In this document: positions 20,332 to 31,335 of the stretch, in pieces
Layout: each line of letters opens with the position of its first letter
Position numbering within the stretch: position 1 is the first letter of the stretch
DNA from: Malus domestica
Lineage: Eukaryota > Streptophyta > Magnoliopsida > Rosales > Rosaceae
NCBI RefSeq assembly: GCF_042453785.1
Contig: NC_091661.1
Location: 26,155,501 to 26,219,500, forward strand
Reading direction: 5' to 3'
DNA length: 64,000 bases
Made by a program: the position numbers and the translations under genes
The notes under the pieces: model-generated
Database searches by the model: none
What the model saw: the letters and a program-made list of their open reading frames with translations, nothing else
Told to the model about the DNA's origin: nothing

Positions 20332-23300
20332 TTTACAACTCTACCAATTCCAACTGAATATGTGTGCCCTTTAACCTGTATTCCCAATGCCAGCTTCCAC
20401 CATCCATCATGTTCTGTTCAATAGGTTCAAGTCGGGAGTCGAAACCTGTAAAATCAATTAAACGATGGATGAATTGGTGAGTGATTGCCTAGCACATATT
20501 TATGTATGTGACAATGAATTCAGGTCTGCGTGCGTGTAAGAGAGAAGGGGGTCATTTCTAACCATCAACGTTAGGCTCAACTACCTCTCCCTAAATTTTC
20601 TTTTTTTTTTTCAAATCAGAAAGGAAAAGGCCGACAACTATCCTCCCCCCTTCCTTGGATTGCAAAGGATATGGTTCGTATTGGACTAAGAGAGCTCTTC
20701 AGTTCAGTTTGGTATTTTGCGTAGCAGGATATCAAAGTACCATTCACATGCTCACATTCCCAAGTATAATGAGTAATGTGTTATGCTGATTATCTGGAAG
20801 AGTGCTTTTAAGAAAAGTCATTCTAGTCGGGGTTAGATATCTGCAGTTAACGGAAAAAAACTAACCAACTAAGCTATCAAAGCCTCTTAATCTTATGTAC
20901 CTGATTCTCCAGCTGTGATCTTCATTCAGTAGCCATTTGGAACTTCAAATGTGTGATTTCCCTGCATCCGGTTGTAAGCAGCAAATAAGCTTCCTAAATT
21001 TACTTGTAAGATAAATGCATACCAGCTACCAGCTGGAAAGGTGAACTCCGAACAATTAGATGTTAATATTAAAAATCTCTTGAAAAGCCTTTGAAATTCA
21101 ACGATTTCTGAACAGTTTTGTCTACCCTCCATGCATATCTATACTAATTGGTTGTCAATCTAACCTGTAAGGTAACATCAGTTGCCCCAAATTCAGCATT
21201 TCCATGTAGCACGACCTTACATGCCTCAATGCGTTTAACATCATGCTTCCAGTACACATTGTCTTCAAAATTCCAGTCAATTCCATCATTTAGCACCTTT
21301 ACATTCTGTAATTTACATCTTCCACACCTATGGGATGGACAGACTGTAAGTATAAGTCCAATTGTAAAATGGACTCATCGTTTCTGAAGAGACTTAAAAA
21401 ATAAAAAGTAGTAGAAATTAAAGCAAAAATCTACCTGTGCCCGTATTGTAAAATGGGTTCGCCGCTTTGATCAATCCTAGTTGAGCCCATAACGTTGGCA
21501 GCCTCTACAATCAGGCTTCCATCAAGCTGAAATGTAGGAAGCAGTGATTAGCAAAGGAAACAAAAACTTCATAATCCTTAATTTAATATGTGAAAAGTAT
21601 GAACCTGAACATTCCTCCACAGGAACTCTGCAACCTCTACTTGTAACTCAGAGCCCTCGGATATTGAGCCTCCATAGAACTAATAGACAAAGACAATTTT
21701 CTGCTTAACTATTGAGTTCTTCAATATTTGAATGAAGAAAGTAAATAAAATATACACAGCAAAGTAAAGGGAGAAAATGCGCTGAACCTTAAAATCGTGC
21801 ATTAGCTCACATTGACTTACTTTTTGTCTGGTGACCTCCCAAAGTGGGCCAAGAGCAGGGTGCAGAAGAATAAGAAATGGTGGTCCAGAACTTTGATATT
21901 TTTCATTACTTTCAATCTGCAGCATATCAGAAGTAGAATACCATAACTGAGCATAAAAAAGAAATTCATAAAAAACAAAAAACTCTATGGCTTGCTACAA
22001 GGATTAAATGAATTTGCATTGAGAAAATACTTGGGAGCTGTTTGGTATCCTTCTTGGATCCAAATTTTTTTGTTTTTTGAAACTAATGAGGACTAAGTAA
22101 CGTAGCTACATTCATCATTTTTTAAAACTTATACAATTGTTTTCAAATTGAATACCAAACAACCCCTTAGCATCTAGTGATAGCTCACACCATGTGGAAG
22201 TAATTAACATTATTACAAAAGAATTAAGGGGATGTACCTCAGGAAGTTCAATATCACATTGTGAAAGAAGATCATGGGCATTCCGTAGGATATCCAACAG
22301 TGGACCATCAGGAGTCTGCACATGAATTCAACCTAAACATATTAAACTTAGGGAGAAAATTACGTCTATACTGTGCCAAAACTTAATTCAGTCCAAGCTC
22401 TACTTCTAAATTGGAGACAGAGAACACATACATACTTGGTGCAAAGATTTCTCTGCATGTCTTCTTTTTCTCTTAGCAGATGATGTGACCCTTCTTCGTT
22501 CATTATAAACAATGAATGTATCAAGCTTATCTGCCAACAGTTATAGCCACTAAAGTTATTGATAAGCATAAAACATAACGGGAATTGGTATGCATCAATG
22601 ATCCACCATATAGACAGAAATAATACCTTCAATACCCTTATAATATCGAGATGGACATGTATTAAGAAAGCTGTCAGCAATATTTTGCATTGTGCATTCA
22701 AGCCTTCCACCAGAGACACTGTGACAAATGAAAAGTGATCAGAGACTGGCTAATAATCATTCATGTGTACAAGTTCTGACTCTTCTTATGGTGCACACTG
22801 TAATGGTTAGCATACCATGCAGAGTTACTAATATTCATTGGTGAAAGAAGGTAATTTGAGGTTATCTTTGCATATCTACTATCAAGTATTACTGATGCAG
22901 ACAAAATAGTCAATTGTGAAAACAGCACTTTAAAGTTTTAAGAAAGTACCTGTGTTGTTTACCAAATTGGTCTATAAATGTTATAGGCTTTTTAACATTC
23001 AGCACCATGCCTGGTAAGCTGTTTCCACTATTACTTGATCCGACCGACTCTGCTGAAGGCAAATCTACATACAAGATGTTTGTATTGGCAGGGAACTCTG
23101 CTTGCAACCTTGAACATAGAATGGTTAATTACTGCATAATGAAATTCAGTAATAAGAAATCATATTGAATTTTCCACTCTGCTTCATTCCTAACATGCCA
23201 AACTTCACACTTAAAAAAGCATATTCAACAAGATGGGAAATTAGCATAAAGATGATCACTGAATAACAACAATGGAAATATGTAACGGAAAAAAAAAACT

Positions 23301-25936
23301 ATTGTATAAGCTAATATTCTAGTAAGCATGCTGTTCACATGCCAACAAGCATGGGGATATCAAAACACATAAATCATATACATTAGACTAGAGATTTGGA
23401 TTCATAGAATTGTATACCTATTTCGAGAATGAGGTCCGTCTACTATCTCAAACTTGTCAAACTCTGTATTCGATGCATGGTAAACCATATGCCCACCTTC
23501 CATCAAGAATTTTTTTCTCAGTAAGGACATTAATTCCTTCTGTAGCCCCCAAGTTCCTCTTACAGGATGCAAACCCCAGTTTCTGTAGCAAGTAAAGGCA
23601 AGTAGTAAAAACAGTAAATGAGAAGAACTTCCAAGTCTCTAAGGACTCTCTAGTAACATAGGTACTGTTTACTGTAAACTCAAACAAACTCCGTAGTCCA
23701 TAGCAATGGAAATTAGATAAGGAGTAGAGTGTTTGACCTAAACTAGGAACTTCCTGCTCTTTTGCAACTAAGGATTAACTATTTAGCAGGTTCCAGGAAA
23801 GAGGGGGATCTAAAATCACTTTTTCACAAGTGTACCTTGCCATGATGTAAACCAATCCCTGCCAGTGCCAAGAGAGTCAAATCCGTAGCCGCCACAACAT
23901 TGCTGGAAAGCCACCATATATAGGTCAATACAGAGTTTGGCATCCAAATTAACAAAATTTTCCAACAGAAGAAGAATAAGGGACTTATGTTATTAAATAT
24001 ACTACTATGGCTCACCCAACTTGTCGTACAGTTGCACCCTTCCGTCCATGATCATAAAACCATTTGAAAATGCCTTTATCATAAGCAAGTTTCCATATTA
24101 CACCATGACCACGGGGCTTGCATACGGGTGCAAACGGTTTTGTGATTATCCATTGCCCATTTTCTGCACCAACAGCTGGGACAAGGGGCCGGAAATTCAC
24201 AAGCAATTATCTCAGCAATGACATTCATTGCTCAAACCAGATAGACTATTACACTGTAGACAACCAATAACAGAAAATAATCTCGTAGTTTCGCACATTA
24301 AACCTGTTCAAAAAGTTGGAAACCTGATCGACCTCTTCTAAACCATTCAAGTTTTTCACAAAGAGAAGTTATGTGTTCATGGTTGTTCTTTGCAGCGCTT
24401 GTCATAATTGCAACAGGGGTGATGCATTGTTTCCGGTACATCTTAAAGTACAAGAACTCTCTAGCCTTGCAATTCAAACACACAAAATGTAAGATGCATA
24501 TAACTCCACCATCTACAAAATAATTTTAATGTTAACTCATTCTTGTCAAGTGCTAAGCTTGACAAACAGAGAACTTGTACCTGAAGATCTCTTATAAGAC
24601 CTTCCAATAAAGTCTGTCCACAATATGGAAGCATTGCGGCAGGGAGACATTCACCTGTGTTGGGATCAACCAAACCAAGCCTGTCCGCAGAACCTCCCAA
24701 AGGATAAATTTCACCTAGGTCTGGCAAACCCTAAAATGAATAAGATCATTTAGTTCAAGTGAAACCAATTTTATGTCATTCACGTCAAATGAGCAACATA
24801 CCCCGGCACCAACCTGAATTCCCCATAAAGCAGCTTGAGATGCATATTCTGCATTTTGAGAAAGATCAATTTCACCGGGAGCATGAATTTCCAAAAACTG
24901 GCATTCCATTTTCTCTTGTATGCTCTTGGCCCAATTTGTAGTCTGCATTTCGACTCTCGATTGAGCTAGAATCTCCAATACTGTCATCTGGTATCTGCAC
25001 CAAATATGTAATTAGATTCATTTCGATTCTCAATTTAAAAGGGCCCAACGTGCTTCCAGCCACCAAAAGCACTTCTCGCTATGTTTGGTATATAAACTTA
25101 AAATTGCTTCTCGGTCATAGAAGCACTTTCTGAACAAGAATTCTCACCTGCTTTTCCAGTAAGCACTTGAATTTTAATACTCCTAGAAAGCTCAATAGTA
25201 TAGTTAAAGTTTAAAAATTGACAATAAAATTCAGAAGGGAATAGTTAACTGACCCAATAATTCCTCCAATGCAGTTATAGAACTGTTCAATTTCTCCCAA
25301 ATTCTTCAAGAGCTTCTTCAAGTCCTTCAAATCTTCATCATTCAAAGGCAAAGCTCCATTCTTCATCCCCGAACCCTCGCCATTCACATCCAATTTCTCA
25401 ATCATTGCAACGAGCGCGTAAAGCGCGCTCTTCACCGAGCTCCGGGCCGACTCCACCTCGCCGCCGTCGAACCCGAACCCCCAACCGAGCACGTGCTCTT
25501 GCCCCGCTGCAACCAAGCATTTAAACAAGAACAGCTCTTCAGAGCTCAAATTGAGTGAAGCTAAAGCCGCGGAGAAGCCGCCGCTGCCGGAATTGAAGAA
25601 TCGCTTCACTCTGGAATCGCCGTCGATCACTCTAAGCTTGGCGCGGAGGGAATCGCAGTCGGCGAGCCTGGAACGGAGCGATTTGAGGCGCGAGAGCTCC
25701 CGGTGGAAGTCGAAGTCGGGAGCTCACGGCGCGTACTCTACCGGAACGGTGGTGACACGCGTGATGTGGCACGACGGCGAGCTCGACGATAAAGAAGAGG
25801 AGGAGGAGAGAGTGTGGGAGAGTGAGGGTTTGGCGAGGCGGAGAGAGGTGAGGGAGTGGAAGTGAGAGCGGGGAGTAACGGAGGTGAAGAGCAAGTATGT
25901 GTTGTTTCGGTTGAGAATTGGGGTTGTGCGCGCCAT
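20332..25936 (-). pseudogene. UGP3: UGP3-like chloroplast UDP-glucose pyrophosphorylase gene with four disabling lesions
   Basis: UGP3 makes UDP-glucose in plastids for sulfolipid synthesis. Seventeen exons can be placed: 25254-25936, 24814-24994, 24581-24730, 24304-24465, 24016-24188, 23836-23902, 23418-23582, 22950-23108, 22627-22718, 22436-22530, 22238-22315, 21821-21916, 21605-21679, 21435-21526, 21165-21327, 20901-20961, 20332-20445. All but one junction have GT-AG. A Ser/Arg-rich transit peptide starts exon 1, and the core has LPDLGEIYPLGGSADRLGL, GHGVIWKLAYDKG and HPALGPLWEV. Lesions: (1) TGA at 25724-25726, codon 71; (2) the exon 5 acceptor is GG not AG (24189-24190); (3) two bases missing near 23469 between CIEY and EFDKF; (4) TGA at 20926-20928 after VPNGY. 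Coding similarity is otherwise well kept, so decay looks recent, or some lesions could be assembly errors. A homeologue may supply the function. Confidence 0.82.
22033..22166. mobile_element. Tourist-like MITE in UGP3 intron 11
   Basis: It starts GGGAGCTGTTTGGTATCC and ends with the inverted form of GGGGTTGTTTGGTATTC, the GGG-CTGTTTGG signature of PIF/Harbinger-type MITEs. A 3-bp target duplication could not be settled. Confidence 0.6.
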
Positions 25937-25998
25937 TTTTCACACAGAGAGAAAGCCAGAGCGACTGAGAGAATTTGAAGAAGAAGGAGGGGAGAGGG

Positions 25999-26158
25999 AG
26001 AGAGAGAGAGAGAGAGAGAGAAGAGGAGAGAGAAAATGGAGGGAAGGGTAAGGAGTAGATGCTGAAAGAATATACGGGGAGGTTGACAGGGAGCGCGAGA
26101 GAGGTTCCAAAACCGTCCAACGGTGGAGGAGGAGGAGGAGGAGGAGGAGGAGGAGGAT
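25999..26158. repeat. GA and GGA microsatellites in the UGP3 leader region
   Basis: A (GA)n run lies at about 25999-26020 and a (GGA)n run at about 26125-26158, upstream of the UGP3 start. Transcribed on the minus strand they would give a CT-rich 5' leader, common in plant genes. Confidence 0.85.
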
Positions 26159-26777
26159 GGCGTGGCCTAAATATCGAGGCACCTCAGACGCTGTGGATCT
26201 CAGTCTTTTTCTTTTAAGTTTTCATTTTATTTCTATTGAATTTTTGAATTTTTAAATAAAACTGATTTTTGTCCTTTGCGTGGCGTCATATAGGACTTAC
26301 TAATTCGGAGTCTAAATAAATAAAATTAGGATAAATTACACAAAATTACCTTAATTATTGGACTAGTCACAATTTCATACCTTATCTTTAAAAAATGTTA
26401 ATGTCATACCTCATTTTATGAATTTGTTACAATTTCATATATTCCGTCAGTTTGTCTGTCAATTATTCCCCTAAATAGTGACATAACTTGAGACAAACCC
26501 ATTTTCAATTTCAACTAGATTAAAAAATTAACTAAATATTAAAAATTAAAAAATTAAAAAATTAAAAAACCATACCCACACACACCCAAATCCCCTTCCT
26601 TCCCCCTCACTTCTATGCAACTCCCGCCCTCTCTTCCTCCATCTCCACCTCTCTCCCATGGCGCTCCTCCCCCTCCCCCTCCCCCTCCCCCTCCTACACA
26701 CCCATCACCCTCTCTACCCAGTTTTCACTTCAATCTCACTTCACTCTTGCACCTCCACTGCCTCACTGAAAAGGAAA

Positions 26778-27120
26778 ATGTTGGCAGCTAAAACCCTAAT
26801 AAACCTATCGCCATCACTCAAGCTCCCAAACAACCTCTCTTTTTGCCACAAATCCCCATTTTCTTTCTCGATCCGCAACATTCTCCCCCAATCCCCGTTG
26901 TCTCCTGATCCCACCCCGGGACAACTCCGAGTTGACATCCTCGCCGAGTCTCTCCCCTTCATCCAGAAATTCCAAGGCAAGACCATTGTTGTCAAGTATG
27001 GTAGCGCCACCATGAAATCCGAGTCCCTCCAGGCCTCCGTCGTCAACGACCTCATCCTCTTCTCCTACGTCTACCTCATGCCTATCCTCGTCCACATCGG
27101 CGGCCCCAAGATCAACCTAT
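26778..27120 (+). pseudogene. Captured N-acetyl-L-glutamate kinase fragment
   Basis: An open frame from 26658 to 27155 (165 codons) includes from 26778 a chloroplast-type leader MLAAKTLINLSPSLKL and the start of an amino-acid kinase domain: GQLRVDILAESLPFIQKFQG, KTIVVKYGSATMKSESLQA, VVNDL and PILVHIGGPKINL. The intact enzyme phosphorylates N-acetylglutamate in plastid arginine synthesis. Only about the first third is present. The nucleotide-binding motifs have changed: KYGGAAM is KYGSATM, and HGGGPEIN is HIGGPKIN. After INL the sequence is unrelated. It lies inside the Pack-MULE. It cannot be a functional kinase, though a chimeric transcript is possible. Confidence 0.88.
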
Positions 27121-27298
27121 TTGCTCCAGCCGAAGGGGGGAAGCGGCGCGATTGAAGAATGTGAAGGAGTGGGAAGAGAAGCTAGAAGTGGAGGAGACGA
27201 AGGCGGGTGGGATCTAGGTTGGGTGGTTCTGGTTTTGAGTTGGGGGAAGACGGGAAGAAAGGTGAGGGGGAAAAAGGTGGGTCCCACATGCAAAAAAA

Positions 27299-27450
27299 AA
27301 AGAGTTTTAACAAAAACACTCATGGTGCAGTTCACTTTTAACGAAAAATCACATTTTTACCTTTAACTGGCACTATTCACTATACCTTTAAAAATGGCTT
27401 TTCTTTAAAAGAGAAGTTTTTTTGGACTTTTCGTTAGTTTTCCTAAAAAA
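27299..27450 (-). repeat. Short MITE-like repeat, copy 3 (diverged, inverted)
   Basis: Contains GAGTTTTAAC, CTTTTAACGAAAAATCACAT and GGCACTATTCAC, the inverted counterpart of the repeats at 11162 and 13499. It lies within the Pack-MULE, so it either inserted there or was captured with it. Confidence 0.65.
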
Positions 27451-28326
27451 AAAGATTTTATTTTTTTAGTTTTTAACATTTAATTAATTTTTAATATTTT
27501 AATAGAGAGTGGGCTCCGTCTCAAGCCATATCATTATTTAACAGAAGAATTGACAAATAAACTGACTGAATGTATGAAATTGTAACAAATTTGTAAGATG
27601 AAGTATGACATTGACATTTTTTAAAGATGGGGTATGAAATTGTGACTAGCCCAATAGTTAAGGTAGTCTTATGTAACTTACCCATAAAATTATTATCTTC
27701 CGTCTACAAATCTTCCCTTCTTCTTAGTTCTTTACTCTCTCTTACAATAGAGAGATTTTTCTATGTGCTCAAAATACAAGTCAGGAGACTCGGAAACACA
27801 TATTATTAATCAATTTGAGGAAAATTTGATAAAGAAAGTTTTCTTCTAATTATATAATAAGATATGCCGTACTATCTCGTATTTCGAGCAAATTGAAAAA
27901 TCTAACCCAAAAATGAGCAAAGGATGAAGAGATGAAAGTTGACTGAAAAGACTAATTTGGAAAACTATTCCGTCCAAAGAATAGTACTTTCACCTTTCAG
28001 CTTCTTCCGGTTAATATGAGATGTTAAAAACCGATTTAGATAAAACTTATTTTTATTTTCCCATTTTAACAATTTTTAAACACTAAAAAAAATATTTATT
28101 TCCAGTTTTAACGTTTAAATTCTTTTAATCTTTACGCTATAGACTGATCCGACGGTCGATAATTAAAATTTGGTTTAATATGGAAGTACTAGCATAGACT
28201 TTTCCATTTTTGTAAAAATTCTAATTAGTGCATGTGTTATGTTAGGGTTTGCCAGCTCCTTTTACACTCTAGCTAATTAAGGTTAAATTTTTTTTAATCA
28301 AATCCAAACTCAATCATCTCAAACTC

Positions 28327-28334
28327 TATATAAA
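28327..28334 (+). promoter_or_regulatory. Probable TATA box of the GDSL gene
   Basis: TATATAAA about 85 bp before the ATG at 28416, in a context (CTCTATATAAATT) typical for plant TATA boxes. Confidence 0.6.
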
Positions 28335-28415
28335 TTAATACATTTGGAATCCATTTTTAACAGATTTCGTAATTAATTGCGTCTTCATTTTTCCAAGAAA
28401 TTAAACACATTAATC

Positions 28416-30131
28416 ATGGAGCAAAAAACCACCGTCCTCTTTTTACTCTTATTCTCTTTGGCCTCCTTTCTATCTCTACTAATCCCAACCACCGCATCTC
28501 CGCCTGTATCCGCCGTTTTCGCCTTAGGCGATTCAACGTTGGATTCGGGCAACAACAACCGCCTCCCATTCACCCTTTTCAAAAGTGACCACCGTCCGTA
28601 CGGCCGGGACTTGCCAAACCACGTCCCGACGGGAAGGTTTTCCAATGGAAAACTATCAACGGACTTCATGGTCTCCAAACTTGGCCTCAAGGACTTGTTG
28701 ACCGCTTACCGTGACCGGAGACTGACTGACCGTGACTTGCTCACCGGTGTCAGTTTCGCGTCAGGTGGTAGCGGTTTGGATGATCTGACCTTGGCCGTGT
28801 CGAAGGCTACGAGTTTGTCGAGGCAGTTGGAGGACTTTGATGAAGCGTTGAGGAGGATGAGGAGAACTGTTGGGGAGAAGAATTGTAGTGAGATTGTCAA
28901 CAACGCTGTGTTTGTGATTAGTGTTGGGACTAATGACATGGTGTTTAACCTCTACGATGTACCTGTTACACGGAGGAAAATTGAGTTTTCACCTTCAGGG
29001 TACCAGGATTTTCTTCTCAAAAGACTCGGGTCGTTCATTCAGGTATATAATTAAGTAACCCTTAATCAAGTGACCTGGTGAATTAGTAATATTAACTAGC
29101 GGTGTTACAATCAAATCCTAGGTTTTTTGCTGTAATTTTAGCCATGCATGATTATGATGGTTAATTGAGTCTATGATTCTAATGTTTTGTGTGCATGCAT
29201 GATTATTCGTGCAAGTCCTTTCCCTAAAAAAAATTAAAATTTAATTAAACTTAATTGATAGTAACTAAGATCAACTTAGATCTACCAACATGGTATTTAA
29301 TTTTGGTATGTACAACCAATTAACAACTAGCTACTTATGTTTGGCCTACATTAATCGATTGTCATTACTAAAGGGGAACATCTAAGGGGTTGTCTAATTA
29401 AGGTAGGGTTTACTGTTATAATTTTGCATGTTGATGTTATAACTTATAATTTAGATAAATTAATAACACTACCTTCGACATGCTATGCTTATAATGTTAT
29501 TCATGATATGCATGGCAGAACCTACATAAGAGGGGAGCGAGGAGATTCCAGGTGGCGGGTCTTCCGCCAATTGGATGTCTGCCAATGCAGCTGACCATTG
29601 GCAGCATCTTCAATGGGCTTCGGCGTGTGTGCGTGGAGCAGCAAAACAAGGACTCTCAGGCTTACAACACCAACCTCCAAGGCCTCATCCAAAGATTGCA
29701 AGCCTCCCTCCCCGGTTCCAGGCTCGCCTACTTCGACACCTACCATCCCATCTTGGACATGTTCAATAACCCATCTAAATATGGTAAGTACATGGTTTTG
29801 AATATTGTCACGCTTCTTATCATTTTATTTTTACATACCTAATATACATATATATATATATATATGTTTTCTTTGATTTTCTGTGCTTAATTTTTTATTG
29901 ATTTCATTTTGTTTTAATACTTGATATATGTGTGTAGGGTTTGTGCAAACACATGCAGGATGCTGTGGAACAGGGATGGTAGAGTTGGGTCCAATGTGCG
30001 GGAAGCTTTCACTGACGTGTCCAGACCCTTCTAAATTTTTGTTCTGGGATGCCATGCATCCTTCCCAAGCAGCATACAAAGTTCTTGCTGACATATCAGA
30101 GAAGACGGTCTTGCCGTACCTTACTGCTTGA
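28416..30131 (+). CDS. GDSL-type esterase/lipase, secreted
   Basis: Three exons (28416-29042, 29519-29783, 29938-30131) with GT-AG introns encode 361 residues, the normal family size. The ATG at 28416 is preferred over 28377 because it begins a clean signal peptide (MEQKTTVLFLLLFSLASFLS). The SGNH hydrolase blocks are complete: block I FALGDSTLDSGNNN with the catalytic Ser, block II GVSFASGGSG with the oxyanion Gly, block III SVGTNDM with Asn, and block V FWDAMHPSQ with catalytic Asp and His. Such enzymes act on lipid or acyl esters in the cell wall, cuticle or seed; the substrate cannot be told. It resembles At2g40250 from memory. Five conserved Cys lie in the C-terminal half (HAGCCGTGMVE, MCGK, LTCPDP). 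Intact. Confidence 0.93.
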
Positions 30132-30529
30132 CTGGATATGGATTGATCAATTTTTTTTCTTTTTTCTCGTAATTAGTAACTTGGACAAGGTAAATACGGC
30201 AGGATATATATCGCACAATCAGTTCGATCCAAGAATGCATTCTTTTCCTTTTTTTCAAGTTTTGAAATAATATAAATTTGGTTAGCTTTTACTTTTTTTT
30301 GGGGGAAATAATCCTTGGTTACTTTTGAAGCATGTAATCATATAAGGATTGTGTTAAAGAAAAAATGTTGCTCAATAATTTGCCTTCAATATATTGTTGT
30401 ATAAAAAAATGAAACATGTACTCAAGATGCAACATAAGTTCTAAAGCAAAACCTAGCATCAGATAGTCTGCAGAAAATAATACTAATATAGATCAGGAGC
30501 ATATTTACTTACATTGGGTTTACAACGTA

Positions 30530-30697
30530 GGGCTCGTTGAAAGTGTTTTAACATGACCGAAAGTGCTTTCGATAAAAATGTTTTTGCAATCAATCCTTAG
30601 TGAAGACACAAGTGAATCATAGAAAAGCACTTCAAATGCTTTTAGAACCCAAAACTATTTTCTTTAAGTCATTTTAAAAGTATTTCCAAACGATCCC
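30530..30697. mobile_element. Tourist-like MITE (3-bp TSD GTA) downstream of the GDSL gene
   Basis: 168 bp beginning GGGCTCGTTGAAAGTG and ending with the inverse of GGGATCGTTTGGAAATA, flanked by GTA on both sides (30527-30529 and 30698-30700). Internal AAAGTGCTTT motifs are palindromic with AAGCACTTC. The ends and short duplication suit a Harbinger-type MITE. Confidence 0.65.
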
Positions 30698-30700
30698 GTA

Positions 30701-31335
30701 ATCATACATGTTGAGAATTTCAATACATTTGACATCAAATGTGGCTAACTGTAGCCTACAAAATAGGAGACATATAGTAATTCCTTTTTGTGTTTTGGCT
30801 AAACGAAAGACAATTCATGTGATCTAAAACGAAATTTCATGAGGAAAATTAATGTTAATATTATTTGCAGGAACATATGGTTTCAGAGATAACATATAAA
30901 AGTTAATAAATTTTGGATTTCCAAGAAATATTGTTCTTAATCAAGCACCAAGATTTTGGTTTTTTATTGACCTAAAAACTAATAAAACAAAGAGACCAAG
31001 AAATAGGAACCTAAAAACTCTCAAAACAATGTACATATATGACCACCAAACTGTGCATATTTGGTAATGCCAAAAAACACATTCGTCTGTTTATACCTCG
31101 TTATTCCCCAGTTTTTGAATCATTTGCTAATAATATTGCTATCTATATATCATGGATCGATACAAGACATTACATATACAACAAAATCAAATGATCGAAC
31201 AACGAAAGAGTTGACATCATTACCTTTTTTTGTGACGGTAGAATATGACAGTGGTCAAGTTCAAAATTCATTAATTTGTTTGAATTTAATTTTGGAAAGT
31301 ACCTCAAGATCTCACTTAGAATAATATTGTCTCAT
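30701..31335. other. Intergenic DNA between convergent GDSL and G2-like genes
   Basis: AT-rich; no gene seen. It should include the 3' end of the G2-like transcript. Confidence 0.5.

Larger units (their letters stand above)
26329..27683 (+). mobile_element. Pack-MULE carrying a piece of an N-acetylglutamate kinase gene (TSD ATAAAATTA)
   Basis: The exact 9-bp duplication ATAAAATTA (26320-26328 and 27684-27692) flanks a 1355-bp element. Its terminal inverted repeats are long and imperfect: left GGATAAATTACACAAAATTA, right (reversed) GGGTAAGTTACATAAGACTA. They extend about 200 bp through TGGACTAGTCACAATTTCAT and TTGTTACAATTTCAT. Between the AT-rich arms is a GC-rich block with the 5' leader and first coding part of a host NAGK gene. 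This is the Pack-MULE structure: a Mutator-like element that acquired a gene fragment. A short MITE-like repeat sits in the right part. No MULE transposase is present. Confidence 0.9.

Noticed and set aside
25632-26120. 162-codon minus-strand frame at the start of UGP3
   Set aside because: Low-complexity Ser/Leu/Pro sequence translated from GA and GGA repeats, and out of frame with the conserved UGP3 coding sequence.
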